Of a DNA stretch of 64,000 nt, positions 10,300-21,398 are shown piece after piece; the first letter of the stretch is position 1, and each line of letters starts with the position of its first letter. Both the position numbers and the translations under genes were made by a program. The DNA is from Serripes groenlandicus. Taxonomy: Eukaryota; Mollusca; Bivalvia; Cardiida; Cardiidae. The notes under the pieces were generated by a model. It was not told the origin of the DNA. It made no database searches and was given only the letters and a program-made list of their open reading frames with translations. The stretch is taken from positions 195,627,706 to 195,691,705 of the forward strand of contig JASEVX010000001.1 of NCBI GenBank assembly GCA_031761405.1, written 5' to 3'.

Positions 10300-11257
10300 T
10301 AAAAAAAATGTTTTTGCAATTCATAAAAGGATGTGATAATCAAAAATGAATCTTAACAAGGCACATTGCATGTCAGGACGGTAGCCAGAAATCTCGACCT
10401 CATTATCGGTTTATATAGGTGAGAATGTACAAGTGTCATAAACAAAAGACTGATTATTGATACTTACTTACCTAGCTGTTGATTGATTATTTAAATGATC
10501 TTGATGTGTTCTAAATAGTTAATCTGCTGCAGACGACTTTGAAAACAGTTGGTGAGAAAAGGAGAATATGTACATGACAGGTTGACTTCTGGCTAAGGTA
10601 TAGTTATATTAATGAATTAGGAAGATTGTGAGAAAAGGAGGAAATGTCCTTTATCAAACAATACTTCAAATCTTAAGAATACTTTGAAAACTATGATATA
10701 GGATAATTTATAACAATGTTAAAACATACATCATTATTACATAAATCCTTATCTAAATGTAGTGATTATACAACAAAATAACCATCATCCATTCACACCT
10801 ATATAAACTGGGTTTTAAATTGGGGTCGACTATTCTTAGGAAATTGGGGTTGAGAATTCTGGAAGCCGTCAGGACCACTGCGATGCTTTAAAAGAATCCA
10901 CCCTGCAGCTAAACATCATTCAAGTAAGTATAAAAACATCTTGCAAAACAGTTAAATCTTAAGAATTGGAAAATGCACAATTGATTTTTATTCAAAAACA
11001 TTGTGAGAAGTATAATTGCATATTGTCAACAATTTGATCTGTTTTCACAATGCTTTCAAACATCATATGCTGTAAGGTCAAATGTCATCTTCATAAGATA
11101 AACACAAATGTAAGTTTCATCTGTATCATCAGTAATTATAATAATCATAATATGTCAATTAAAATGTTGATTTATGTTTGATTGTCAACAATATCTGTAT
11201 AAACCCGTCAATGGCTACTTTTTCTGAACACAAGTGGGGAATTGGTCCCTTTTCAAA
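10300..11257. other. unique AT-rich region apart from the exon-like segment
   Basis: Holds scattered family J MITE fragments (AAAGGAGGAAATG near 10635, AACATTGTGAGAAG near 10998, TTTTCACAATGCTTTC near 11042) and the exon-like segment at 10840-10923. Nothing else is supported. Confidence 0.4.
10840..10923 (+). CDS. candidate internal exon, unknown product
   Basis: The segment has an acceptor-like CTATTCTTAG on its left and a strong donor CAA|GTAAGTA on its right. The 84 bases translate in phase 0 to 28 residues, starting EIGVENSGSRQDHCD and ending TLQLNIIQ. The sequence is richer in G+C than the flanks and the other two forward frames have stops. No domain is recognised, and no neighbouring exon with a compatible phase was found nearby. 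Confidence 0.35.
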
Positions 11258-12566
11258 TCAAAGCGCTGAAAGCGCTGATGGTATAGGGGGCATATGTAAG
11301 TTGAAAACATATGGCATAGATCATATGGACAAACATTGTTGAAACAATGAAACAATGACCTTTAAACAAACCAAACCAAAAATGTTTGAAGCAACACATT
11401 TTGCCTGCCAATAACATATACCTCATTTGTCAAAGTTTTACCCTTTTCTTGTATAAACAAAATATCGAAGGACAAAAGATTGACCAAAAAAAACCGAGCA
11501 GCTACCCTTAATTAAAATATTTCTAGTTCAGAAATCACTAAAGATCCACAATGTATATTGTAATCATGCTGATAAATGAAAGACGATCGAAAGCATGATA
11601 GAGTTATGTTTCTTTTGCACTGCACAATTGCAGCTCTGAGTTTCCTATACACCAAGTCTTAAATTGATATATTGGACATATATTGAGACAATAACCGAAG
11701 AAATGAAATAATTGAGTTTACACCTAAAAAACAGATTAGATTTGACGAAGTACAAAGCTTGGGGAAGCACTCATTAACGAAAAAGGGAATTTCACGGAAC
11801 GCATGTGTTGCATATAATAAGTGAGAACATTGAAAGACAAAAATATACACACTCCAAACGCAGCATGCTAAATTTATGGTTATGGTGCACTGCAAATCTG
11901 TAGGTCATAAGTTACCTACAAACCAAGTTTGAAATTGATACAATGAAAGTTAATTGAGACAATCGCTGAACTAAATAAGGAAAAATGGAGATAACTGAAA
12001 AAACAGACCAGAGTTATGTACCTAGTACTTTGCCGTTCTCCTGATCACACGGGTATAATTGTGACCACTTTGAAATAAATCTGCCATACAGAAACAACGT
12101 GTTAACCAATACATGCAATCCATGACGGACGGACGAATGCACATTCAGGCAGACAGCCGGCCGGACGCCGGATTATACCTCCAAGCTATACCTACAGACG
12201 GAGACAACTCATAAAGTATTGATTACAGAAGACTGGTCCGATGCGTCAAAACACGTCAGCTTAGATTATGGTATTTGTAAAGTATTTTGCAATTTAATTG
12301 TATCTCCGAAACGGGACCGGACCGTCAAGGTTAATTTTCAAAAACCTATTTAGACTACATTTCTAGTTAATTTGTCAACAGATACATCTAGGACTATATT
12401 ACACGTTGATGAACGTTGAGTCTTAAATTAACGCAAATGCATATACATTATAATTTTAGTCCCAAAATCGCTAGAAGCTTCTCAATTATAAAATAAATAA
12501 TGACCTTGCGGTTATAACTCGGATGTGTTGACAAATTCGGCCAAATTTCTTTCCGACGTTTGACAA

Positions 12567-12760
12567 AAGTCAATGCGACATGCGTCATTCGTCTTTCACC
12601 AATGGGCTAAGTCTATGTGGAAACGCAGCCAGTTGCTTGGGAAGATTGTTGTGAGGAGTACTGGTTTGAGAAAACCAGGAAATACATTTGTAGGTGAACT
12701 GGCCGCCGTGATATGACTGAAGAAATGTTAAAAACGGCGTTAAACCCCAATCAATCAATG
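12567..12760 (+). mobile_element. tRNA-derived SINE, copy 2 of SD1
   Basis: Same insertion as 5250-5443, duplicated with the segment, ending in TAAACCCCAATCAATCAATG. Confidence 0.7.
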
Positions 12761-13065
12761 TTGAAATTAACTTATCTATAATTTGTAGATTTAATTTCTA
12801 TTTCCTAGTAGGGTCTACATACAGCGACACATGAGAATATTCAACATAAAACGCGACCTGTTTTACCAACAATTCCCCAGTAGCGGTGAGACCGTTTGTA
12901 ACATTATTTCATGGCATGTATACACAGTAGGACCTCTCTCTTTGGACGAATTATGTTGTAACAAGTTTGTTTACAGTATTCCTTAACCTTGACCACATAG
13001 ACTAAATATACAGCAAACAACATTGAACTAAGGCATAACTATTGACCTGAATTAATAAAAGTATG

Positions 13066-13850
13066 ATTTTGAATAGTGATGAAAACATTGTGGAAAAAGA
13101 CAAACTTGTTGATTATCATTCATCTGTTAAGGTTAGTCAAATGTGTCTAAAAGGGGCAAAGGTTAAAATAATAACTGTAGACAAATGTTTTCGTTATCTA
13201 GGTTATAGAAACAAATTGATTCATGTTTCAAAGCATTGTTTGAAAAGGAGGAATTGCTCATTGTCAGCAATTGCTCCGTTTGTAAATATACTTTCAACAT
13301 TTGTTTGTAACTAAGTAGCTATAACGGGAACGGTTCAACCCTTTCCCGCTTACAGTCGCTTTTCGACGCATGTGCAGCAGACGGCTGCAGAATTGTTTAT
13401 CATGACCCATTTCCTCTTTTTCCACAAAGGTTTCAACTATATATTTTTCCCCTTGATGTAAGGCAAAATTGCTCGTAATCATTCATCTCTAGCATGTTAT
13501 TCAAAATGTGTCCGGAAGGGAGAAAGAGGGAAAGAACGTCCATAGTAAAACGTTTAAATATGAAAAGAATTAATTTGAAACGTGTTTGAAAGAATTGTGT
13601 GAAAAGGAGGAATTGCTCATTGTCAGCAATAGCTCCATTTTCAACAATATTTTTTAAATATTCGAACTGTTATAGTATCACGGAAAGGGTTCCGCTTCCA
13701 TGGGAAGGATGTAACTATTTTCCACCTACAGACGCTTACAGACGCATGTGCAGCAGACGACAATCGAAAACATTGTGACAAAAGGGGAAATTGCTTTTCG
13801 TAGGCAATTTCTACTTTTGCCACAATGGTTTCAACTCCTTTCAATAATTG
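13066..13850. repeat. degenerate family J MITE cluster (SD1 copy 2)
   Basis: Counterpart of 7225-8010, with a few substitutions and the same lack of a convincing gene. Confidence 0.6.
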
Positions 13851-14309
13851 TATTTACAGTGCTTTGCACATTTCTCTATAAGTCGACTGTTGTAAACTAA
13901 TGGGGTCACAGAACGGTCGACGTTACCTCACACTACTGACATTGAGGTCAACCATAGTTCAGAGTGTGTTTCATTCATAGAAACTATTTTGTCTCATAAA
14001 TTTATGCAAGCGGAGGGTTTCGTGATTCGGTCGAACCAATGAAATCGTTGAAAAGGCAGATTATAACCAATCAAAACTCGATTTTGGTGTAGGTATACAC
14101 ATGTGGACTGCGGTTGCAGCTTTAATCCGACTTTTCGAAAGCAGCTTCGCTATGGGATAGTGGCGAGACGCCCCTATCCCAAAAATTATAGAAGCATCTT
14201 TGCCCAAATATACTCAAATGCAAAATGTATAAAAATACCAAAATACACCGGAATCGTCAAAGTCCACCCAATTCTTAAAAATATGCTCCAAATATCTGAA
14301 TCAGAATTC

Positions 14310-14440
14310 ATTGAAGATTTGGATTTTCCGCACAAATTGGGCGAGAACTGGTTGTATCTCCGGAATATTGAGCGTGATTAATATAAGATTAAAGCTTGTT
14401 TCACAATTGTAAACAAAGATAAGTTTAAAGTCATTGGTTT
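14310..14440 (+). mobile_element. tRNA-type SINE, 3' part
   Basis: GATTTTCCGCACAAATTGGG, ACTGGTTGTATCTCCGG, TTGAGCGTGATTAATAT and AAAGCTTGTTTCACAATTG align in order with 21757-21850. The 92-codon frame that ends here is therefore not a gene. Confidence 0.6.
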
Positions 14441-14689
14441 AAAGGAATAAACCAGATAAGACTGCACAGAGGTACAAAGTGGTCTATATCAAAACTGGGT
14501 GTAGAACCCAAAGCTTGGTTTTTTCAACATAACTAATATAATTCTGGTCTATTTTTTAAATATTAGGCTATTTAAAAGGAAAAAGGTATAAATAGTGTTT
14601 GTAATCTCATTCTCATTTTATTTTATATAAAGCCACTTTTATTTGCAGTTATTGTCTGATGTCATTTATTAAAACAGCAGTCAATCATA

Positions 14690-15190
14690 TTCTGCATCAA
14701 GTTTTATTTTAAAACAGAATGGATTTAGAACATCCCATACAATCATGGAATAACAGTTCTGATAGCGATTACTGGAGAAGAAATTCATATAAGCAGTTAG
14801 TGATATACCCCTTGGTCATTGGTACCTGTCTATACAATCAAAATATCATGCATCTTTGACTGTGGGGTTTATATTCTTTCCTGCATACACATCAAAACAG
14901 TAAATGGATTGAGATCAACCTGTACAATCATGGATTCACAGCTGTTATGGCGATAATGGGAGAGGAAGTTCATATAGGCAGTTAGTGATATACCCGTTGG
15001 TCAATGGTGTCTGTCAAAACAATGAAAATTGCATGCATCTTTGACTGTGGGATATAACTTCCTGCATCAACATCAAACAAGGGAATATATTGAGAGAAAC
15101 CGATTTACTGATGGAATTACAGCTGTTATGATGAGGACAGGAGAGGAACTTCAGCTGATTACATATAATACTAATGGATTCATACAAGGT
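14690..15190 (+). repeat. three diverged tandem units of about 175 bp
   Basis: Each unit contains CTGCATNAACATCAAA-like sequence, a GGAATTACAGCTGTTATG-like stretch, a GAGAGGAANTTCA motif and GATATACCC with GCATCTTTGACTGTGG. The third unit is truncated. This is a decayed HINE core or minisatellite. No reading frame persists across units. Confidence 0.6.
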
Positions 15191-15299
15191 AATCTTTATT
15201 AATGGATAAGTTTATCAAAATCATATCAAGCTTGTTTTATCTAATTAAATGTAGTATATAAAGGAAGTCCTGTTTGTTTTATTGCACAGTTTGTGTTTT

Positions 15300-16200
15300 T
15301 TATGATCAGGTTTTGTGTGATGTCCTTCGGTCACACGCCATCAACAATTGCCTTGTGAACAATCTACAGGCAACATTTTACAACATCCAATATGAATGAA
15401 AGTTTATCAGAAAATCATCTCCATCAAATCTTGGCCAAGTTATAGACTGGGTCCTGTGAGGTGAAAAGCTAGATTTCAATGTCAATTTGAAGGAACATAT
15501 TCAAAACACTCTGGATGCCTTATTTTAAACTTAAGCATGTTGAAATGTTTTCAGAATAACTGTTTTGATGATATCTAGGCTAAGTTTGAATATATTCGGT
15601 CATAAACTAGGTCATGTTGGGTTATAAACTAAGTCACTCCACCAAATTGAAGGAAAATCTTGTTAGTCTAGAAACCACACTTTGCCTTCAGCAGCTTGAG
15701 GCTTTGTCAGAATGTTTGTCTTGACAATATCTAGACCTAGTAAGAATAAGGGTCATGGTAGGTCAAAAACTAGGTCACTAGACCAAATTGAAGGAACATT
15801 TTGTTAACACTCAGACATTTTGAATGCTGATTTTTTTTTATTTTAACATGTTGAAATTTTGTCAGAATTTGTGTTTTGGTTAAATCTAGACTAAACTATA
15901 GGTCATGTTGGATAAAACAACAATGAGGTCCAAATAAAAATATTTGAGAAAAATCTTGTAAACAGCTTGACCTCACGGTTTGATTCAGCATCTTGAAACT
16001 GTGTAAGAATGTTCGCCTGATGATTACTGATATCTAGGCCAAGTTCAAATATTGGTCAAGTCGGGTCAAATATAAGGTCATTAATCCAAATTAAAGGAAA
16101 ATCTTGCTAACACTCTGACAGCTGTTGTTTTAATGTTAGCATGTTGAAACTTTGGCAGAATGGATGTTTTGAACAATGCTTTTAACCCAGAAACTATGTC
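15300..16200 (+). repeat. diverged tandem array, about 155-bp unit
   Basis: Recurring blocks AATTGAAGGAAAATCTTG, ATCTAGGCCAAGTT and GTTGAAACTTTGNCAGAATG, each with GGTCATGTTGG-like text, occur about five times. This resembles the core of the HINE family seen at 46772 and 61314, but no head or tail is visible. No gene. Confidence 0.55.
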
Positions 16201-16323
16201 ACTAAGCCAAATTGAAGGAAAAACTTGTTTTCACTATTGGTTTTTTTTACCTTTCTGTATTGATTATGTTCATGTGATGAATTGAATGTTAAAATTGTTG
16301 AAGATTTAACTTTGCACCAACAG

Positions 16324-16412
16324 ATAAAGTAGGAATAGTGTACAACAGCGGTCTCAGTTCCGAAACTCAGCTTGAAACAGATTCCTTTATCATGGTAGTC
16401 ACATACCAACAG
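16324..16412 (+). CDS. candidate internal exon, unknown product
   Basis: TTTGCACCAACAG precedes 16324 as an acceptor and CAACAG|GTTAGA follows 16412 as a donor. The 89 bases translate, after two leading bases, to 29 residues: KVGIVYNSGLSSETQLET followed by DSFIMVVTYQQ. The alternation of hydrophobic and polar residues suggests beta strands, as in extracellular sandwich-fold repeats; this is only a structural impression. Phase does not join directly to the exon-like segment at 10840-10923. Longer frames on the opposite strand over the same bases lack coding character. Confidence 0.4.
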
Positions 16413-16704
16413 GTTAGACCCATTATAGACGCTGTGCTCGTGATGAGGCTTTGCCTTTTTCATATTAAATTTGTATTCATATGTATTGACTACTATTTTG
16501 ATTGTACATGTACGAGTATGTTTGTTGCTGTGTGTATTTGTCATATTTCATTTTAAATTGTTGGTAAATGGCCAAATGCATGTTTTTATGCCTATTGATA
16601 ATACAGTTAAGTTGAGCTAAAACGTACATCCGAGAACCAAGTAGGGTGGTAGGTCATTACTACCATTTTTGAACTATTTGATATGATTCAACCGGGGATC
16701 GAAA

Positions 16705-16870
16705 TATTAATTGATTGATTGATTGATTGATTGGGGTTTAACGCCGTTTTTAACAATTTCTCAGTTATATCACGGCGGCCAGTTCACCTACTCATGCATT
16801 TCCTGGTTTTCTCACACCAGTACTCCACACAACAATCTTCCCAAGCAACTGGCTGCTTTTGACGACTGCC
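16705..16870 (-). mobile_element. SINE, 3' portion with (ATTG)n tail
   Basis: On the minus strand it ends TTAAACCCCAATCAATC with a tail of CAAT repeats (16709-16735 on plus), and contains GGCCGCCGTGATATAACTGA. Only the 3' portion is kept. Confidence 0.75.
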
Positions 16871-16970
16871 TATTACAGGTCGCCTAAGATTAACCTTTGC
16901 GTCAGCCAATCAAACTGTCGCCTACAAAGTCGTTAGGTATCAACAGGGGGAAATCCAATATAAATAAATG
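16871..16970 (+). repeat. repeat W, copy 1
   Basis: TACAGGTCGCCTAAGATTAA, CCTTTGCGTCAGCCAATCA and AAGTCGTTAGGTAT recur at 18548-18615. Both copies follow SINE-like sequence, so W is probably part of a larger interspersed repeat. A CCAAT box is present in both; a TATAAAA only in copy 2. Confidence 0.55.
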
Positions 16971-17049
16971 AGTTATAGTAACGGTGATTGTGTAGTGTTC
17001 CGGTTTAAATGAATAGTTAGATACATGTACATAGGGTCAAACTATGTTT

Positions 17050-17460
17050 TCAAAGAGCCGTTTGCTGCAGAGGCGTCAGAACGCGTCTATATGATGGAAA
17101 GGGTTAAATGAGATTGCTGGAAGTGTTCATAGATAAACAGACACATATATATTTGACGTTAATGGTTTTATTGTGCTTGTAAATCGAGGTTTGTTTCTGA
17201 TCCATCTGATAAACAAAAAAATCCCCAAAGTAGATAATTTGTTAAGTAGATAGAACAAATATGCAACAGACGACTTTGAAAACATCTAGTTAAACATATG
17301 GAACATCTTTTGATATTAAGGTATAAAAATAGTTTAAACCAATGTGGCAAAAGAACCAGAAATTGCTTTTGAGCAATTTATCCTTTTTGTCTCAATGTTT
17401 TCAAAAGTCGTCTGCTGCAGTGCGTCGAAATGCGTCAGCCAATGTGGGAAATGTGTAACC
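17050..17460. mobile_element. family J MITE remnants
   Basis: A right half ends GGAAAGGGTTAAAT at about 17107. A second copy spans about 17265-17456, with AGACGACTTTGAAAAC, TTGCTTTTGAGCAA and AAGTCGTCTGCTGCAG. Interrupted by short unrelated AT-rich sequence. Confidence 0.6.
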
Positions 17461-17504
17461 TTTGACATCTGACTATAATGTCTGGAAATGATGCCACGTC
17501 CGAC

Positions 17505-17760
17505 AAAAAGGTTTTTGATTGTTTGATTGGGGTTCAACGCCGTTTTCAACAATTTTTCAGTTATATCACGGTGGCCAGTTCACCTACTCATATGTTTCCT
17601 GGTTTGCTCACACCAGTATTCCACACAACATAGTTTCCAAGCAATTGGCTGCTTTTCCACATAGACTGTTAGCCCATTGGTGAAAGACAAATGACTTTTA
17701 TCAAACGTCTGAGCTACCGGGGCTTTGAAAGTTAAATCTTTCATTACCGGGCAAATCTTT
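17505..17760 (-). mobile_element. SINE on the minus strand
   Basis: Contains, read on minus, GCAGCCAATTGCTTGGAAAC, GTGAGCAAACCAGG, TAGGTGAACTGGCCACCGTG and TTGAACCCCAATCAAACAAT. A decayed tRNA-like head may lie near 17730-17760. Confidence 0.7.
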
Positions 17761-18160
17761 TTGTTTTCATTTAACAAAAGTTCTGCAATATGTTGATAAC
17801 TTAACAGCAACAAAATGCTGATTTCAGGTCGTAAACAGTTCGTTACGAGCCGCTTCACCAGAATCTGAATTGATTGCGAAAATCTCAATATTGTGTTTTG
17901 CGCCGAAAGAGTTAACACCTTTGAACCATGTGCGGGTGACTATTTGATAAAACATGGCCAAGGGGAAACTGCTCATAATAAACAATGTAGTATTATCTCA
18001 AAATGTTTACAAGTCTATTCAATAATTATATTTTCATTTTTAAAGTGATTTCATTTATGATTTATTCTAAGTTAAAAAAAAAAAAGTCGTCTGCTGTAGA
18101 TTTTTTCGGTGGAAATAACATTGAAAACCAGCGTGTTCGATTGTTTTTCATTTTTTCCCG
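17761..18160. other. no gene seen
   Basis: Family J MITE fragments at about 17940-18010 (GGAAACTGCTCATAATAAAC) and 18085-18100 (GTCGTCTGCTGTAGA). The remainder is unremarkable AT-rich sequence. Confidence 0.4.
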
Positions 18161-18164
18161 GTGT

Positions 18165-18480
18165 TTTACACCACTTTCAACAAGTGCCCAGTTATACATC
18201 TCTGCGTTTCATGGGTAAGTTACCAGTACTACTGGTTCATTTATCCTGACACCAGCAAGTCAATACTCCCGTGTGGCAAGGAGGTAAAACCATTTCTTCC
18301 ATTTCTGCCGAGGCGGACGTTCTACCATAACACCACCAAGGCGGTAAAACTATTACTTCCATTTCTGCCGAGGCGGACGTTCTACTATAACACCACCAAG
18401 GCAGTAAAACCATTTCTTCCATTTCACCCCAGGTGGACGTTCTACCATAACACTCCCAAGGCGGTCTTAGCTTTCGCTTA
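18165..18480 (+). repeat. 60-bp tandem repeat on a SINE-like base
   Basis: About three copies of AAAACCATTTCTTCCATTTC + TGCCGAGGCGGACGTTCTAC + CATAACACCACCAAGGCGGT, starting near 18285. They follow SINE-like sequence (TTCATGGGTAAGTTACCAGTACTACTGG). The array is open on both strands because the unit is 60 bases; this explains the Trp/Cys-rich minus-strand frame. Not a gene. Confidence 0.75.
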
Positions 18481-18544
18481 CACGCGGTACTATCATAGCA
18501 CAATCCCATTAATTTCGCCCATTCGAATATATATCTAATAACTG

Positions 18545-18630
18545 CCCCATACAGGTCGTCTCAGATTAACCTTTGCGCCAGCCAATCACATTTTCGCTTA
18601 CCAAGTCGTTCGGTATAAAAAAGGTAAAAT
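18545..18630 (+). repeat. repeat W, copy 2, with CCAAT and TATA-like boxes
   Basis: Matches 16871-16970. CCAAT at 18582 and TATAAAA at 18614 are spaced like a core promoter, but no transcript or exon follows, so promoter function is only a possibility. Confidence 0.45.
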
Positions 18631-18654
18631 AACCCTTATCATTAAACGAGATAT

Positions 18655-18928
18655 GAAAGTTTAAAATATTGCATGCCGAGCCACGACAGCTCTGTTGATA
18701 GCGAGGGAGCTGTCAATCCAGGGTTGTGAGTTAAAACCCCATCTCGGCCAAAATTCTTTTTGATGTTTGATACAAGTCTTCCACGAATGGGCTAACAGTA
18801 TATATGAGGAAAAGCAGCCAGTTTCTTTCACAGACTGTCGTGGAGAATATTGGTTTGGTATATTAACTGGCCGCCGTGACATGACTGAACTAGTGTTGAA
18901 AATGGCGTTAAACCCCAATCATTCAACA
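18655..18928 (+). mobile_element. SINE, near full length
   Basis: The head contains GTCAATCCAGGGTTGTGAG and AAACCCC, resembling a decayed B box. Then come CCACGAATGGGCTAACAGTA, GCAGCCAGTTTCTTTCACAG, ACTGGCCGCCGTGACATGAC and the end GCGTTAAACCCCAATCATTC. The 107-codon frame through it is spurious. Confidence 0.75.
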
Positions 18929-19548
18929 TTTTTACAATTACCATTCGTAGTAGTGATCAGTTACGAAGCGAAATTCTTTATATTACATCGTTATAACATG
19001 GCTCTTGCAACAAATGACATACATAACACACACATTATCAAGAGATATACCGAGATAAACATTATATATCAAAATGTTAGATCAATATGAATGCCTTGCA
19101 TAGCTGAGAATCATATCAATCATATTTCTCCGCATCTCAAGCACAGGCGCGTTCTACTCCCGATACATTGTTGTTTCTCTCCCGTGATAGGGCTGAGAAA
19201 CCAATCATATTTTCGTTCATTACTATGGATTAGGTAGGAGACGGGTTTGAATCCGGTATGCCATTTTACTTCTTGAAAAACCAACAAAATATGCACAAAC
19301 AGGTGGTCGCCCTATTCAACAACATTGCACGAAAATAAATGTGTAACGCTCATGTTTGATAGATCCAAACATCTATCTACCATTGTACAATTCAATACAA
19401 TGTGATGACTGAATGGCATTAGTCTGGAGTAATCCGCCCCTGTCATTACATTATAGTGTCAGTCATACATAATTTATGGCGGCGCACTTTTAGAAATGCT
19501 GTATCAAGCAAAATAATAAACAGCTTTATTATGCATAATTGAGCCGTC
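18929..19548. other. no gene seen
   Basis: Mixed AT-rich sequence. GGGTTTGAATCCGG at about 19233 is B-box-like, but no complete tRNA fold with an A box at the right distance was found, so it is read as a SINE relic. Confidence 0.4.
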
Positions 19549-19792
19549 ACGTGAGAAAACCAACATTGTGGACCCTGCGTAAAGTATCGTCCTGAATCAG
19601 CTTAAGCATGCCGCGCAGGCCTACCCGGATAAACACTTTTCGCCTCTTGTGTTTTTTTCTGTTTCAGGTATCATCACTCTATACCTCTATCCCCCTAAGA
19701 CGGAATGTGTCGGCCCGGATCAGTCTGTGCGGACTGCGCAGGCTGATTTGGGTAGATACATTACGCAGATGTCATAATGTTGGGTTTCTCGC
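19549..19792. mobile_element. foldback MITE with GAGAAA(A/C)CCAACATT termini
   Basis: GTGAGAAAACCAACATTGTG at the left pairs with CATAATGTTGGGTTTCTCGC at the right. A second inner inverted pair is GCATGCCGCGCAGGCCTACC against GGACTGCGCAGGCTGATTTG. About 244 bp. The central TTTCTGTTTCAG tract looks like an acceptor but leads into no coding frame. Confidence 0.7.
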
Positions 19793-19914
19793 GTAACGCC
19801 TCAATGATATTGATTCAAAACATCATGTTGTATTGGTCCGCTGTTTAGTTAACAAAAAACACAGTTGTACATTTATCAATTAACTATATTACTTTCCCAC
19901 ATATAGTAACTCTG

Positions 19915-20060
19915 CAGCAGACGAATTTGAAAAACCATCTATGCGAAACTATGGACAAGATTTATAGATGAAACTTTCATTATTGAACAGCGTTAAACAC
20001 ATTTAGGCAACAATTTCCCTTTTTTGATACAATGTTTTTTAAAGTTATATGTTGCAGAGC
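19915..20060. mobile_element. family J MITE, partial
   Basis: TTTCCCACATATAGTAACTC and GCAGCAGACGAATTTGAAAA at the left. GGCAACAATTTCCCTTTTTT and ACAATGTTTTTTAAAG at the right. Confidence 0.55.
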
Positions 20061-20081
20061 CGTACACATGCTTCTGCATGT

Positions 20082-20087
20082 GTCTGT

Positions 20088-20133
<46 letters not shown>
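20082..20133 (+). repeat. (TG)n followed by a run of 32 G
   Basis: Alternating TG from about 20082, then uninterrupted G from 20102 to 20133. A pure G run of this length can form G-quadruplexes and is prone to assembly and sequencing length error. Confidence 0.9.
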
Positions 20134-20504
20134 CTTTTAACTATTTGAAACATACACTATCTCTGCCGAAACCGATTTTAAACAAAAGGAAAAGGTATGG
20201 AAAGTCTCTATACATGAGTAGAAAACAGTATGACACACGTCATAACGAGCAAGGTCGCGTGTTCGAGCTTCAGCCGCGTCATACTAAATACTTTAAAAAC
20301 CGATATTAATAATGGCTTTCCCTCTTTGGTGCCGAGGATTGTAGGGTTATAATTACGACTGCCTTGCTGTTGTCAGGATAAAATGACCAGTTGTACTGGT
20401 GAATTACACAGGACACGCCGTGATATAACATAATATTTTAGAAAGTGTGTAAAAACACCTTACAAACATAACGAGAAAGTTCTCAAACAGCGTTTGTTGT
20501 GTAT
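20134..20504. other. no gene seen
   Basis: Contains SINE-like traces (CTGCCTTGCTGTTGTCAGGA, CCAGTTGTACTGGTGAATTA, CGCCGTGATATAACATAATA at about 20360-20435). No exon-like frame. Confidence 0.4.
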
Positions 20505-20596
20505 GCGTTAACATGCGGCACTCCGGGTTGGAAATGGTTAAACAAAACATGCGTTAACATGCGGCACTCCGGGTTGGAAATGGTTAAACAAAACAT
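20505..20596 (+). repeat. exact 46-bp tandem duplication
   Basis: GCGTTAACATGCGGCACTCC (46-bp unit, ending AAACAAAACAT) occurs twice with no mismatch, and GCGTTAAC begins a third copy. Confidence 0.95.
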
Positions 20597-20734
20597 GCGT
20601 TAACTGACATCGAACAAGAATTTACTTTTACCAAAAATAACATCATTGTCTATGTGTATTACGAGAGAGTATGTTTAACATCAACAATCAAGTAAATGTA
20701 CTTAATCATTTCCAAAATACAGGCTTTTTCACAC

Positions 20735-20880
20735 ACCTTTGCAGCAGATGACTTTTGAAAACATCGTGACAAAATGACAAGCTGGTTACAATAAGCTTTG
20801 TGTCCTTTTGCCTAAATTATTTTAACTTTATTCAATATTTTTTCTTTCATATTTAGAAACTTTCCATTTTTTCGGCGATA
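20735..20880. mobile_element. family J MITE, partial
   Basis: TTGCAGCAGATGACTTTTGA, ACATCGTGACAAAATG and TGTCCTTTTGCC are recognisable. The right end is lost. Confidence 0.5.
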
Positions 20881-21335
20881 GCTGTTAAACCTCATTGTTG
20901 ACCTAGATGTTAAACAAATGATCTAGATTGTAGACCAATCAAATGTTGTATTTAATGAATAATGTCGAGGAAATAAAGGAAATGAAACGTTTTGATTGGG
21001 TCATAGTTAAGTTGGCAATCCTATGAGAGGCACTAATAAGGTGAAGTTTTAAACTGAAATGTTCTGCATACTAACCTTTAATTGTTTTCCTTAAGAAATA
21101 GATTTCAGTGAAAATGTATGAAATATAATATTTAAGAGCAAAATATTAATTATTTTTGAAACATGATAAGTTTTCATTTATTTATTGTCAATTGAAACTT
21201 ATACACCTCCTGGGAGCCTCGCGTGATCTCCAGTCATGTGACGTATTCACGGCCTTGAATGCGCATGTTCCATCTTAGTGTTTTCTCATATTGATCGACG
21301 TTTATCTTTTTTAAAGATATTTCTTGTTTTTTACT
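20881..21335. other. no gene seen
   Basis: AT-rich, no repeats recognised within the window and no exon-like frame. Confidence 0.4.
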
Positions 21336-21398
21336 AAAGGGTTTCAACGTCGTCTGCAGAAGATTTGTTGTATGTGGAAAAGGGTTAAGAAACATGCA

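Larger units (their letters stand above)
11258..14185 (+). repeat. segmental duplication SD1, copy 2
   Basis: Direct repeat of 3956-8345 lacking the 1.47-kb element: bases 13060-13065 read straight through the site. A short internal doubling (GCGCTGAAAGCGCTG) occurs at its left edge. The two copies are about 7.3 kb apart, as expected for a tandem duplication whose unit includes the satellite. It includes a SINE copy ending near 12760. Confidence 0.9.

Noticed and set aside
10370..10430. Exon-like segment with donor TATAG|GTGAGA
   Set aside because: Two frames are equally plausible, one of them hits a stop at the donor, and the acceptor is poor.
14103..14381. 92-codon plus-strand frame
   Set aside because: It runs from the SD1 edge into a SINE 3' region (matches 21757-21850), so the frame is a composite of repeats.
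16194..16544. 116-codon minus-strand frame
   Set aside because: Antisense of the better supported exon-like segment at 16324-16412; His/Thr/Lys-rich from AT-rich DNA and no splice logic.
17580..17918. 112-codon minus-strand frame
   Set aside because: Starts in non-repeat sequence but most of it is a decayed SINE on the same strand.
18161..18538. Pro/Phe-rich plus frame and Trp/Cys-rich minus frame of 90-125 codons
   Set aside because: Produced by a 60-bp tandem repeat, which keeps any frame open on both strands.
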